Source of the DNA: Hofstenia miamia
Lineage: Eukaryota > Xenacoelomorpha > Acoela
Direction of reading: 5' to 3'
NCBI GenBank assembly: GCA_004352715.1
Contig: SCFE01000068.1
Coordinates: 1,312,884 to 1,376,883, forward strand
DNA: 64,000 nt
Shown here: positions 24,801 through 33,095 of the stretch, piece by piece
How positions within the stretch are numbered: position 1 is the first letter of the stretch
Layout of the letters: every line of letters starts with the position of its first letter
Notes under the pieces: generated by a model
What the model saw: the letters and a program-made list of their open reading frames with translations, nothing else
What the model was told of the DNA's origin: nothing
Databases searched by the model: none
Made by a program: the position numbers and the translations under genes

Positions 24801-25575
24801 TCGGGTCCGATAAAATACGTGTAATATTGATTATGTTGGAATAATATATTACATGTTGTATAGTCATCATCAATATGCAAATATCAGACAATGTAGCGTA
24901 GAAAAATAGAGATTTCAATTATGCGTGTAAAGTTAACAATGCATTGTATTTATATTTCAATGCCTCGCAATGCTATGAATGACGAGTGTCCTTTAATTGA
25001 GACTTAATCCAAATAATTAGAGAAAGCCGCAACGAACGTATCACATTAATACAAAACGCGTTCATACATAAATGCATACTACATTGTAAAGTATTGCAAA
25101 CAAAAAATTAATCAAATTATTCTTAAGACTCTTGCAATAAGTAGCTGCGATGTTCTTCATCGCGAAATAAATAACTGCGGTTATTGTAAAATTGTTTCCT
25201 AGAATTGGTTAAAATTTTGCAAGTTCTGTCAAAGTTTGTAAAAAACATTCATTCAGAAAACAAAAATTCATTTCATCAAGTTAACATACGAATAATAAAA
25301 ACAAATTCTAGTCAAATAGCAGCTTAAAAAGTCATTGAAATTTATTAATTGCAATAATTGTTAAGTAAATTAATTTTTTGGACTTCAGTTCACAATCAAA
25401 TAAAATGAAATAATTGTTAAACAATTTGAGACGTTCACTTAGATTGTATAAAAATTACTGTTAAAAAGACATATATATTAACAGTAAAGTTATTAAATGA
25501 CAGAGAAAGATAGAATGACTTGATAAAACAAAGAGAAATACATACGCGTATTTCAAGTTCCAAATCGCTAAACAT
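385..25575 (-). CDS. Unnamed ten-exon gene encoding an S/T-P-rich protein of about 491 aa
   Basis: I assembled this gene from splice sites and frame. Coding exons in minus order are 25575-25546, 18061-17872, 12728-12676, 11555-11364, 9528-9313, 8407-8330, 7921-7871, 6300-6039, 2115-1884 and 556-385. Their lengths (30, 190, 53, 192, 216, 78, 51, 262, 232, 172) sum to 1476 bp, and the phases agree at all nine junctions with no internal stop. The protein begins MFSDLELEIR. It has no obvious membrane segment or signal peptide, is rich in Ser, Thr, Pro, Arg and Lys, and carries many SP/TP sites, as seen in proline-directed-kinase substrates of cell-cycle or chromatin proteins (inference only). The best candidate for a folded segment is FELLCRPVTADQLTSDERRF in exon 2. 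I do not recognise the family. Exons are clearly richer in GC and CpG than the introns. Exons 6 and 7 have weaker splice sites, and the 3' end has two possible forms. Confidence 0.68.
557..1883 (-). other. Last intron of the unnamed gene, containing a gapped (TA)n tract
   Basis: Apart from the microsatellite split by an 11-N gap at 1550-1560, I see no gene. Bases 690-880 are richer in GC, and an open minus-strand frame crosses them, but it has no usable splice sites and resembles nothing known to me. Confidence 0.5.
1436..1591. repeat. (TA)n microsatellite, split by 11 Ns
   Basis: About 42 bp of pure TA at 1437-1478 and another 31 bp at 1561-1591, with an unresolved N block between. The single-copy bases 1479-1549 lie between the two tracts. 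Confidence 0.9.
1884..2115 (-). CDS. Exon 9 of the unnamed minus-strand gene, with two candidate donors
   Basis: The acceptor is attatatttag before AAGACC. It enters in phase 1, completing a Glu codon, and encodes DPLYVDTSCDELHGPS, a middle segment with STDDEEK, and TSVQGLVEY at the end. The donor at 1883 (AATAA followed by gtatat) gives a long last exon; a donor seven bases earlier (GAATATC followed by gtaata, exon end 1891) gives a short tail ending HRVVEDPL. Confidence 0.75.
2116..4930. other. Intron sequence with no supported gene
   Basis: AT-rich sequence between exons 8 and 9 of the minus-strand gene. A locally GC-rich patch at 3200-3340 (cgccatggcgg, atcgcggccgc) stands out and may be an old insertion, but I cannot identify it. 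The short open frames here lack splice or start context. Confidence 0.5.
4931..5856 (+). mobile_element. Tc1-like DNA transposon with inverted ends and an internal deletion
   Basis: The left end reads agctcataagtattgaaaca. The reverse complement of the right end reads agctcaaaagtattgaagca, so terminal inverted repeats of about 28 bp are intact. The element is about 925 bp against roughly 1.3-1.7 kb for full Tc1-like elements, because the catalytic middle of the transposase is missing. It lies in the intron between exons 8 and 9 of the minus-strand gene, in the opposite orientation. Confidence 0.85.
5047..5720 (+). pseudogene. Tc1-like transposase, decayed and internally deleted
   Basis: It starts at MTSYTPEDNRQLIIAK, then several stops interrupt the N-terminal helix-turn-helix region. 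The second DNA-binding part is recognisable at 5316-5450 (SIASVKRILSKYGL, then KPKLTKRQRIAHLKWCKKL). After a scrambled stretch resembling the segment before VMVWG, the frame jumps to the C-terminal block AQSPDLNIIEA, which holds the third acidic residue of the DDE/D triad. The part holding the first two catalytic aspartates is absent. It cannot encode active transposase. Confidence 0.85.
6039..6300 (-). CDS. Exon 8 of the unnamed minus-strand gene
   Basis: The acceptor is cttaatttag before GATGTCG. The proposed donor is CCGTATG followed by gtgtaa, phase 1; another at TGTCAG followed by gttcat (exon end 6027) is also phase 1 and adds four residues. It encodes DVVGSPSQTRTSTPVPGRSG, and later RTPTSSHKRYVKKSRFSLCG and TSRRAKELPY. 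It is the most basic part of the protein and could hold a nuclear localisation signal (inference). Confidence 0.75.
7871..7921 (-). CDS. Probable exon 7 (51 bp)
   Basis: The acceptor tatgtatag is pyrimidine-poor; the donor is AATCAG followed by gttaag. Phase 0/0, encoding NGNLRGNFGRMHLTRNQ. It is short, GC-rich and frame-neutral, so it could be a cassette exon or a false positive. Confidence 0.45.
8330..8407 (-). CDS. Probable exon 6 (78 bp)
   Basis: The acceptor tatattgcag is good; the donor (TTTGCG followed by gtttga) is weak. Only phase 0 is open across the whole segment and it matches both neighbours. It encodes TDNPNSACGVVRVQARHCGF followed by GTQEFA. It could be skipped without breaking the frame. 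Confidence 0.5.
8408..9312. other. Intron 5 of the minus-strand gene
   Basis: AT-rich, no repeats or coding signal that I recognise. Confidence 0.5.
9313..9528 (-). CDS. Exon 5 of the unnamed minus-strand gene
   Basis: Very clean splice sites: ttggtttag before GTTCGC, and AGCATT before gtaagt. It is 216 bp, phase 0/0. The product runs from VRCNTDTEMPCKAEEILN to ENKDLLSRYTPVKAPVISI, with several TP/SP sites (STPKRP, DSPQTPE, YTPVK). RVPTVFVP resembles a PP1-docking RVxF motif, but that is only suggestive. Confidence 0.82.
9826..9874. repeat. (TA)n microsatellite in an intron
   Basis: About 49 bp of uninterrupted TA between exons 4 and 5. The poly-Ile-Tyr open frame across it is an artefact of the repeat. 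Confidence 0.95.
10801..11283 (+). mobile_element. mariner-like element remnant
   Basis: The left end ggttggtgcaaagataatgt is matched exactly by the reverse complement of the right end (acattatctttgcaccaac), with AT/TA flanks at the insertion site. Only about 480 bp remain of the usual 1.3 kb. The interior at about 10975-11240 carries decayed N-terminal mariner transposase: DHLRNVLLLEF, then a helix-turn-helix-like segment, then a degraded FRNGDFxLKxQPxEGR-type block. The catalytic domain is gone. Confidence 0.85.
11364..11555 (-). CDS. Exon 4 of the unnamed minus-strand gene
   Basis: The donor is CAGCGG followed by gtatta. The acceptor is probably ggtttagag, giving a 192-bp phase 0/0 exon that starts ILDNKQQVSKRES. 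An alternative acceptor, tttctaag, would remove the first 9 codons and start at RESYTLRQRRR, also in phase 0. The exon carries a basic stretch (RQRRRLCNN) and SP sites. Confidence 0.7.
11556..12675. other. Intron between exons 3 and 4
   Basis: No coding signal or recognisable repeat. Confidence 0.45.
12663..13274. repeat. 612-bp block repeated at 13692-14303 (probable assembly duplication)
   Basis: This block, including exon 3, recurs base for base at 13692-14303, where it sits between two single Ns (13691 and 14304). Identity plus N-bounded edges indicates an unmerged contig rather than a biological duplication. Confidence 0.88.
12676..12728 (-). CDS. Exon 3 of the unnamed minus-strand gene (53 bp)
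   Basis: The acceptor is cgtttgtag, and AAAGAG is followed by gtttgc, a weak donor. It enters in phase 1 and leaves in phase 0, encoding GPASISSSLHPQTMSFKE once joined to the G from exon 2. A second identical copy lies at 13705-13757 only because the surrounding 612-bp block is duplicated at single-N joins; count it once. Confidence 0.62.
13692..14303. repeat. Copy of 12663-13274 inserted between single-N joins
   Basis: See 12663-13274. It contains a spurious second copy of exon 3 at 13705-13757. Confidence 0.88.
14305..14385. mobile_element. Right end of a pogo/Tigger-like DNA transposon (truncated at an N join)
   Basis: Read on the minus strand from 14384 the end is tacagtaaaacctgtaattg, followed by repeated aaggccac/aaggccatcc units. 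CAGTAAAACCT followed by AAGGCCAC repeats is typical of pogo-like termini. The left part is cut off by the N at 14304, so its size is unknown. Confidence 0.55.
14386..17871. other. Intron between exons 2 and 3, second part
   Basis: About 3.5 kb of AT-rich sequence. A GC-richer patch at 16600-16720 (gagcgcggtaa, ccgctaaacgccgcaatgtgcg) may be a decayed repeat, but I cannot name it. No other coding or RNA gene signal. Confidence 0.45.
17872..18061 (-). CDS. Exon 2 of the unnamed minus-strand gene
   Basis: A textbook acceptor (tttgtatttag) precedes GATGTAG, and CTCAAG is followed by the donor gtaatt. It is 190 bp, starts in phase 0 and ends in phase 1. The translation starts DVVTPMRS and contains the probable ordered segment FELLCRPVTADQLTSDERRF followed by YASLGLSPQ. 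GC content and CpG are well above the flanking intron. Confidence 0.8.
18062..22513. other. First part of the first long intron
   Basis: About 4.4 kb, mostly featureless AT-rich DNA. Exceptions are the exon-like GC-rich segment at 18364-18440, a short tandem duplication of (c)acgtgtacataaatt units at 20236-20290, and GC-rich patches near 21165 (gcggcgtgagtacaaagcgg) and 21870-21940 (accgcggtatagcg) that may be ends of an unrecognised element. Confidence 0.4.
18364..18402 (+). other. Exon-like GC-rich segment on the strand opposite to the gene
   Basis: A strong acceptor (attttgcttttag) and a strong donor (CACGAGG followed by gtgagt) frame 39 bp. One frame is open, FVVQEEPPNLPR. The donor lies in a hairpin, GGGTGAG-tacct-CTCACCC, with outer CCACG/CGTGG pairs. 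It could be an exon of an antisense transcript or chance. Confidence 0.25.
22892..23520 (+). pseudogene. Tc1-like transposase with an intron, truncated
   Basis: It starts MGKLRDLTTEKRGTICSSL, followed by the paired-like DNA-binding part (ARDHGVSETINRRLKSK) and KYASQRVGRYGQK, then the second helix-turn-helix (VMIREVKKDPFQSSDKIRSS). A one-base frameshift near 23212 follows VSAK; beyond it the next frame continues through KLIARMKQQRVEFAQ to NDWQK. A 108-bp GT-AG intron (23350-23457) then separates NDWQK from VAFSNESSF. That last block is the first catalytic motif (usually SDES), here with Asn in place of Asp. Coding stops at the MITE. Confidence 0.85.
23350..23457 (+). other. Spliceosomal-type intron inside the Tc1 transposase
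   Basis: It begins gtcagt after AAG and ends in a T-rich tract with ttatttgtag before GTGGCC. It is phase 0, and removing it restores the conserved junction W-Q-K-V-A-F-S. Its length and AT content are typical of a small intron. Confidence 0.75.
23528..23947. mobile_element. 420-bp MITE with palindromic tips
   Basis: Both ends carry the perfect 16-bp palindrome atgcggctagccgcat (23528-23543 and 23932-23947). The inverted match continues inward about 85 bp, including ctttagtagccgcattatct on the left and its reverse complement on the right. It has no coding capacity. It interrupts the Tc1 transposase reading frame, so it is younger than that element. No convincing target-site duplication is visible. 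Confidence 0.85.
24393..24570. repeat. Palindromic MITE-like repeat, family A, compound copy
   Basis: The right arm in reverse complement reads ccatgctacacgaacaactt followed by ttgtcaccaatttttg. The left arm reads tatgctagacgaacaactttta. The left 70 bp form a palindrome of their own ending tttgtgtagcata. A relative lies at 61127-61191. Confidence 0.75.
24571..25545. other. First intron of the minus-strand gene, proximal part
   Basis: AT-rich, no gene or repeat recognised. Confidence 0.45.
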
Positions 25576-25669
25576 TTTGAACCAATAAGTAAAGGAGCGA
25601 ACGCTGGGCGCCAGTTGAGTAAAAGACAAGTTAAAAGGCGGCGAACAGTAAGCATGTTGTTGAAACCAG
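25546..25669 (-). CDS. Exon with the proposed start codon (coding 25575-25546)
   Basis: The acceptor ends gcaacag at 25670. The donor after ATACGC is gtatgt, a strong match. The ATG at 25575 sits in an A-rich context (TTCAAAATG) and gives MFSDLELEIR in phase 0, matching exon 2. The same frame is open upstream through the exon, so translation could start in an earlier exon. About 120 bp upstream a strong donor (GCGTTG followed by gtgagt, exon end 25790) suggests a preceding 5' UTR exon. Confidence 0.55.
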
Positions 25670-25790
25670 CTGTTGCAGGCATTAACGGAGTAAATACTGG
25701 GAAATCGTTGTTAATGGAAAAAATTATACACGGAAAATTAGCCACTTGCTCTTCGTAGGTAAAAAACGAACGAACGGTGGAATACTCACC

Positions 25791-26340
25791 AACGCAGTAA
25801 ATAAATAATTCGCAAGCAAAACACCAAACCGAATATTTCAATACCTCAATGTCACATTCAATTCAATTTGACGCACGTTTTTTCGCTTCCTTACCTCCTT
25901 AAAATGAAATTACGAGGTGCCGACAAGTCTATGAATGAATAAGGCGCAGTAAAAAGAAATCCACTTAAAAGCTTAGACAGCAAATAAACCAAACACATAA
26001 GCGCATATCTTATGCGAAATTACTTCTATTTCACTGCCAAGTTCGCAAAATAATGTATAATTGGACTAGGGCCATGCGAGTAATCGGTCCAAAAGCGCCA
26101 TCGACATTTCGAATACTCGAAAGCAACTCCCATGAACGGCATCTATTTTTCTTCAATTTTGTCTAGACAGTCGAAGAATCCATCGACCTTTGACTATTAT
26201 GTTAAATTGTAAGCCACCAGGCTTGGTTTTTCTCATTTAGCCTAACATTTATTTCTGTCATACATTTATATATGGAGTAGCACAGCTATATATGGCTATG
26301 CCAAACGAGAAAAATAATTGTAACTCGGACTCGCGAGGTA
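25791..26340 (-). promoter_or_regulatory. Possible 5' end and promoter region of the minus-strand gene
   Basis: Upstream of the proposed first exons, this stretch is richer in CpG and GC than its surroundings (for example gcgccatcgacatttcgaat at about 26095-26115). Position is the only argument; no TATA box or initiator stands out. An imperfect palindrome of about 100 bp spans 26225-26320 (tttttctcatttagcc against tttttctcgtttggca in reverse complement). Confidence 0.3.
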
Positions 26341-26425
26341 AAGTCCCAATTCGACGTTCGAGCCTAAAAAAGTCAATTCGCATGGGTCAATAGGGCTCTT
26401 CGGAGGCGCTTAAAAAAGGGTAAAT

Positions 26426-26450
26426 CACAGCCATCTATTAGATGGCTGTG
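26426..26450. other. Perfect 11-bp hairpin
   Basis: CACAGCCATCT, a 3-base loop ATT, then AGATGGCTGTG. It stands in otherwise unstructured DNA, and its role is unknown. Confidence 0.6.
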
Positions 26451-29400
26451 GGTACACCAATCAATATCGCAAAGCAAATTTATAGCATAATCATTGAGAT
26501 TTATGTACCACGATCTAACAGAAACTAGATTAGTGTAAATAATTAATAGAATACATTGGAAATAAATGCCGGAGAGATAACTGATGAGAATAAGGAAAAA
26601 TATTTCCATTGATGAATCATACCACCAGGGAAACTAATTTCCACAAATTTTCCTTCGAAAAGCATTACCATCCAGAGTGTCAATGAAATCAATGGGGAAA
26701 TTGCATACAATGTTCCATTTTTAAAAAAATTTAAGAATTTCTAAAAGACTTCAAAGTATAAACTAGCATGAATTCAGAAAGGATTTGTTTGCAGGGAAAT
26801 AGGTCTTTAAAAGAGCGTATATAAGTGCAGTTCTAAACGATTCTAACACTAAGTCTAGTAGACGAATAAAATAGCACAAAAGACATGCTACGTATGAACA
26901 TGCGGGAATCACAGATTGTCCATGCACACAAACTAACCGTTGATTGCAAAGAAATCAATACTATGACTAAATAAAACGCACTGAATAGCAACAAAAGACT
27001 CGACACCATTATGCGAAATCCCTTTGATTTACTTTGTGCAGCACATTCAACAATAATTCACAAGCGAAAGGAAATTAGTTCTCAAAATCAAATCATTCTT
27101 TACAATCACTCACTCCCACCTACTAAAGCCAATAACTCATTGACAATCGATATCTTAGCCATTTAGGAAATATTATAAAAAGATAGTACACATGTAGACA
27201 ACGCGATATTCTTACACTTAATATACATTAATTCAACCTAAAGTGTAAAGCACAGTTTCTTAATGGTAAAAGATCTACAGCTTCAAAATTTAGCCCCATA
27301 TTTATTATAGAAACAGTTCCCTCATTACAATAGGGCGCGAGAAGATGATTTTTCAAAATAGAACATTATGGCTAACATCTCATCATCAACCGTTTTATCT
27401 GACATAGTTTTCATCCAAAAGCCTTGTGAGGTGAAAATGACGACTATCTCAATAATATTTGCCGTATGGTAAACAGAATAAATAAACTTTCAAATTCCAA
27501 TATCTCTGGGATATATTATGCACATAATAATCCAATTTTATGTTGTGTACCATACAACAAACATTAATGGAAACAGTTGTTAATGACGCCCAGACAGAGG
27601 CACTGGAGGAAAATTGTATACCATATAAAAACTAATAACTTTCAATTAACAAAAATATATTTAAAAATTGGCAAACTTACGAACTATTTAAGAAAATAGA
27701 GGCAACCAAAATTTTTCAATTTAACGCGAAATTTCACAGTAATTGAATTGACTTGTATTATTAAAATACAGTAATAATAAGAAGCGATTCAATGCATATT
27801 TCAAGGATGTCATTGGAAAAGCCTAAAGAAATTTGACAATACGTTTTTACAATAAAATTTGTGCTGGTAAGAGAGTGAAAATTTACAGTAAAATTAGATT
27901 AGAAATAAACCACACGACATTTTGTATGTTCAAAGCACATACAGGTATCAATATTTATAGTTAGTTTCATGTATCAATTACATTGTGAAATTTTAATCTT
28001 TTATTGCTTTGATGTTTCAACAGCTGGATGCTCGATAAAATTCAAAACCAACAGAAGCTAGATTAATTAATTGAAGACAAATTTCTAAGCTTATTAAAAA
28101 TAATATGTAATTCTACAATAAATAATTTACGTGGAAAATTCACTCGCATTTTACGTTTAATGAAATAAATTAATGGATACCTGCACACTAGGAGACAGGA
28201 TGTAAGCTGACTGCCGCACACTAAAACACATCGATGCAATAAATCAATTGTAGAGAAAATTTTATAGCATTAAATGAGCTATTTACAACGAGCTATAAAA
28301 ATCACAGTAGAATCAACAAACAAAAAACACGTAAAATGATGAAAAGTGGAAACAATTATTCTATTAAATACATGTTACCAGCCAGTGTTTATCATCTGGA
28401 AATAAGTTACTCAATGTTAAATTCTAGAAATCGATTTGAATAAACGTAGAAAAAACAAATACATACGTGTGACTCTTGGTGTTCATTTGGATCCTGTTTT
28501 GTATTTATGATAGGTTCAAATACTTACAAGTAGTATAAAGAATCTAGAACAATAACACAAGATACGTTGAATTAATGAGATTAATGCTCGTCTTAAAGAA
28601 TGTCAATGACTATAATGGATTTTAGGCATTAGATTTTTGATAGTTTGTGGTATTACATACAAGATTTGTAATAAAGCAATTGTAAATTCTAATTCAACGA
28701 GAGAAATTTATAGATAATTAGATAGAAATAAAGTCAAGAAGAAACATTACATACAAATTCATTGTGAATTGATGCTCTACATATTTTACATTCATTCCAC
28801 AATATGCAAAAATAGGGACATCATTACCTATATTCTTTGGAATAGATATGCAATTGTAAAAAATCGTTTTTTGCATGCTAAAATTGGTATAAAGAAATGA
28901 AAACATTAGTATAAAAAATCATTATTCGAAATGAGCAATACAGATATTCTCTATTTTTCACATACCCTACAGGTTTTGAAATGACCAGTATGGTTTGCAG
29001 AAAAAATATGGCGACGAAATATAAAATCATTTTAAAAGAACATTAAAAAATGAACATAAAATTTAACCACAATAAAAAATTACTAATGCCGGACGTCAAA
29101 CAGATGCATTATATACCTGAAATTCAAGGTCAAAGTATCACAACATAGTATGTTGCAAAATACTTTTGCAGTTAGTAATTTGAAAAGAATTGTAAAAATA
29201 TATAAATTTACTTGAATGCGAACTCCTCGTAAAAAGTTGGAATTCATGTAAACTTAGCCTTTTAACTATTCATCCAACTGGTCACCACATTGGCATTTAC
29301 CCTTGCTAAATTTCATTTACGAATTTTTATTGCGCAACTCAATATTGAAGAATTGCATGCCATATACTTACTTTATTACAAATCTTGGCCATTGCTAAGA

Positions 29401-29489
29401 ACAAGAAATTTACAGAAATATGATGTAAATTATATTGTGTATTTTGGAGTAGGTCGCCTTCACATTCCGGCAAATTTTTAAAACAAACA
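26451..29489. other. About 3 kb without recognisable features
   Basis: AT-rich sequence upstream of the minus-strand gene. Open frames are short, AT-biased in composition and lack supporting signals. Confidence 0.5.
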
Positions 29490-30539
29490 CTACAACACTT
29501 TTTCTGTTCTTTGCAAATGAATGCGGAAATTCAGTCAGTTTTATCACAGCGAACATAATACGTTTACAAATCAGCATTAATTAAAATTTGATCAGCAATT
29601 CGTAGTTTTCTTTAAGTCACTGATAATTTGTTGTGTTATTACGTGAATTGTGCTAATCATGCTTTAATTGCATCAATACTGAGATGGAAACTGCTTACTA
29701 ACAAATTCAGCTATAGCAAAAGGAATATTTTGTGGCCCAGTCTATGCACTCAGACATGTGTTTTTATATTTTTGGGTAACAGGGAATAAGAATGGCTGAG
29801 GGAAATTCCAGGAGAGGATTCTACAAAACCAAAATCTTAATTGCCCCAGTCTCATTGGATATGATCATTATCCCATACCAGTCATATTAAATGTACGGTT
29901 CCATGTCTCATGAAACTACTAATATTCAATATTTCGGGCAAAATTCGCAAAAAATGAGTAATATAATCTCGCAGAAACCTAATTTGGAACACCTTCCGAC
30001 AGAGTTAAAGTAAATATGACTGTTTTAATCCGGCTTACTGATGCCTGAATAGGTGTTGGTTAAGATAATTCAGAAACTGTTTGAAAGATAAAATTGTGAA
30101 ATTGACATGATTTTGCGAATGAAAAACATTAACTTCTTGGTCTTGAGCAATCAAAAACTAAATAAATTCTAAAGTTGGACACCAGTTAATATCATTAAAT
30201 ACATTTGTTTAAATAATGGCACTATTATAAAATGTGGATATTATCAACAAGTTAGCAAACATGTAATTTTAAAATATTTTGATGTTCAGTTTGATAAAAT
30301 TATTTTAAATAGAACTTTTTGAGGATTTTAAACTAGATTTGGATTAGTCACATTAAATTCAAAAATTAGTATTGAAGATATAGTATTGCATACTGTTTTG
30401 TAATAACTTATATTTAAGAATATACAACGACCTTCTTTTATAACAACCAGCTTTCTGATCTCCGATTGTACACATGTATTAACCTAAGGTCATTATGAGC
30501 AAAAATGGACGTCGTTAAAAACATGGCCCACAGTAATTA
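29490..30539. repeat. First copy of a near-identical pair flanking the 1000-N gap
   Basis: It matches 31540-32294 with a few substitutions and small indels, plus about 300 bp (about 29930-30228) that the second copy lacks. Scattered substitutions rather than perfect identity suggest two haplotypes placed in series. No coding signal. Confidence 0.85.
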
Positions 30540-31539
30540 NNNNNNNNNNNNNNNNNNNNNNNNNNNNNNNNNNNNNNNNNNNNNNNNNNNNNNNNNNNNN
30601 NNNNNNNNNNNNNNNNNNNNNNNNNNNNNNNNNNNNNNNNNNNNNNNNNNNNNNNNNNNNNNNNNNNNNNNNNNNNNNNNNNNNNNNNNNNNNNNNNNNN
30701 NNNNNNNNNNNNNNNNNNNNNNNNNNNNNNNNNNNNNNNNNNNNNNNNNNNNNNNNNNNNNNNNNNNNNNNNNNNNNNNNNNNNNNNNNNNNNNNNNNNN
30801 NNNNNNNNNNNNNNNNNNNNNNNNNNNNNNNNNNNNNNNNNNNNNNNNNNNNNNNNNNNNNNNNNNNNNNNNNNNNNNNNNNNNNNNNNNNNNNNNNNNN
30901 NNNNNNNNNNNNNNNNNNNNNNNNNNNNNNNNNNNNNNNNNNNNNNNNNNNNNNNNNNNNNNNNNNNNNNNNNNNNNNNNNNNNNNNNNNNNNNNNNNNN
31001 NNNNNNNNNNNNNNNNNNNNNNNNNNNNNNNNNNNNNNNNNNNNNNNNNNNNNNNNNNNNNNNNNNNNNNNNNNNNNNNNNNNNNNNNNNNNNNNNNNNN
31101 NNNNNNNNNNNNNNNNNNNNNNNNNNNNNNNNNNNNNNNNNNNNNNNNNNNNNNNNNNNNNNNNNNNNNNNNNNNNNNNNNNNNNNNNNNNNNNNNNNNN
31201 NNNNNNNNNNNNNNNNNNNNNNNNNNNNNNNNNNNNNNNNNNNNNNNNNNNNNNNNNNNNNNNNNNNNNNNNNNNNNNNNNNNNNNNNNNNNNNNNNNNN
31301 NNNNNNNNNNNNNNNNNNNNNNNNNNNNNNNNNNNNNNNNNNNNNNNNNNNNNNNNNNNNNNNNNNNNNNNNNNNNNNNNNNNNNNNNNNNNNNNNNNNN
31401 NNNNNNNNNNNNNNNNNNNNNNNNNNNNNNNNNNNNNNNNNNNNNNNNNNNNNNNNNNNNNNNNNNNNNNNNNNNNNNNNNNNNNNNNNNNNNNNNNNNN
31501 NNNNNNNNNNNNNNNNNNNNNNNNNNNNNNNNNNNNNNN
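30540..31539. other. Assembly gap, exactly 1000 Ns
   Basis: The round length suggests an arbitrary scaffold spacer. The two flanks are copies of each other, so the true gap may be zero or negative. Confidence 0.98.
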
Positions 31540-32294
31540 CTACAACACTTTTTCTGTTCTTTGCAAATGAATGCGGAAATTCAGTCAGTTTTATCACAGC
31601 GATCATAATACGCTTACAAATCAGCATTAATTAAAATTTGATCAGCAATTCGTAGTTTTCTTTAAGTCACTGATAATTTGTTGTGTTATTACGTGAATTG
31701 TGCTAATCATGCTTTTAATTGCATCAATACTGAGATGGAAACTGCTTACTAACAAATTCAGCTATAGCACAAGGAATATTTTGTCGCCCAGTCTATGCAC
31801 TCAGACATGTGTTTTTATATTTTTGGGTAACAGGGAATAAGAATGGCTGAGGGAAATTTCAGGAGAGGATTTTGCAAAACCAAAATCTTAATTGCCCCAG
31901 TCTCATTGGATATGATCATTATCCCATACCAGTCATATTAAATGTACGGTTCCATGTCTCATGAAACTACTAATATTCAATATAAAATATGGATATTATC
32001 AACAAGTTAGCAAACATGTAATTTTAAAATATTTTGATGTTCAGTTTGATAAAAATATTTTAAATAGAATTTTTTGAGGATTTTAAACTAGATTTGGATT
32101 AGTAACATTAAATTCAAAAATTAGTATTGAAGATATATTATTGCATACTGTTTTGTAATAACTTATAGTTAAGAATGTACAACGACCTTCTTTTATAACA
32201 ACCAGCTTTCTGATCTCCGATTGTACACATGTATTAACCTATGGTCATTATAAGCAAAAATGGAAGTTGTTAAAAACATGGCCCACAGTAATTA
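31540..32294. repeat. Second copy of the near-identical pair
   Basis: The counterpart of 29490-30539, with about 300 bp missing after aatattcaatat at about 31983. Probably the alternative haplotype. Confidence 0.85.
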
Positions 32295-32571
32295 GTTTAT
32301 TCTTTACATAGAGAGAACAACTAACTTGGGTCAAATGATCACATTATGGTTAAGTATAGAACTAGACACCGAGCACCCTAGACAAATTTCTAAATACATT
32401 AATGGTGGAATGAGCAAATAAAAGATTAAGAAAAGCGAAGCCTTTACAACAAACATTCAAAAAGCATGCAGCCTCAATTCTAAGTTTATTCTAAATACAA
32501 TTATTATATTATTTAGTCTCCTATAAAAAATGCTTTTTGATATTGACTATGAACACATTTATATATATATA

Positions 32572-32876
32572 NNNNNNNNNNNNNNNNNNNNNNNNNNNNN
32601 NNNNNNNNNNNNNNNNNNNNNNNNNNNNNNNNNNNNNNNNNNNNNNNNNNNNNNNNNNNNNNNNNNNNNNNNNNNNNNNNNNNNNNNNNNNNNNNNNNNN
32701 NNNNNNNNNNNNNNNNNNNNNNNNNNNNNNNNNNNNNNNNNNNNNNNNNNNNNNNNNNNNNNNNNNNNNNNNNNNNNNNNNNNNNNNNNNNNNNNNNNNN
32801 NNNNNNNNNNNNNNNNNNNNNNNNNNNNNNNNNNNNNNNNNNNNNNNNNNNNNNNNNNNNNNNNNNNNNNNNNNNN
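32572..32876. other. Assembly gap of 305 Ns within a (TA)n tract
   Basis: Both flanks contain ttttgatattgactatgaac, so the sequence around the microsatellite is probably duplicated at the gap edges. Pure TA continues at 32906-32935. Confidence 0.95.
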
Positions 32877-32903
32877 TTTTTGATATTGACTATGAACACA
32901 TTT

Positions 32904-32942
<39 letters not shown>

Positions 32943-32945
32943 CAC

Positions 32946-33095
32946 ATATCTCGCGCTTAGTACAGTTAAAATTTATATATCTCGCGCTTCGTATACCTGC
33001 ATTTATATAACTCGCGCTCAGTATATGTTTTTTATATATCTCGCGTTCAGTCACTTTTGACTAAATATCTCGCTCTCAGTATATTTTAACTAAGT
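32946..33095 (+). repeat. Five-copy tandem repeat, period about 30 bp, motif TATCTCGCGCTcAGTATA
   Basis: The motif starts are 29-31 bp apart. The CTCGCGCT core is nearly invariant; the spacers are A/T-rich and diverged. Confidence 0.85.

Noticed and set aside
25461-25841. 126-codon minus-strand frame
   Set aside because: It crosses a strong donor and an acceptor of the unnamed gene in a different frame, so it is a mixture of exon, intron and exon.
30505-31627. Long open frames of about 370 codons on both strands
   Set aside because: They are almost entirely N; the gap creates the open frame.
32513-33010. Open frames rich in Ile-Tyr across the 305-N gap
   Set aside because: They consist of (TA)n plus Ns.
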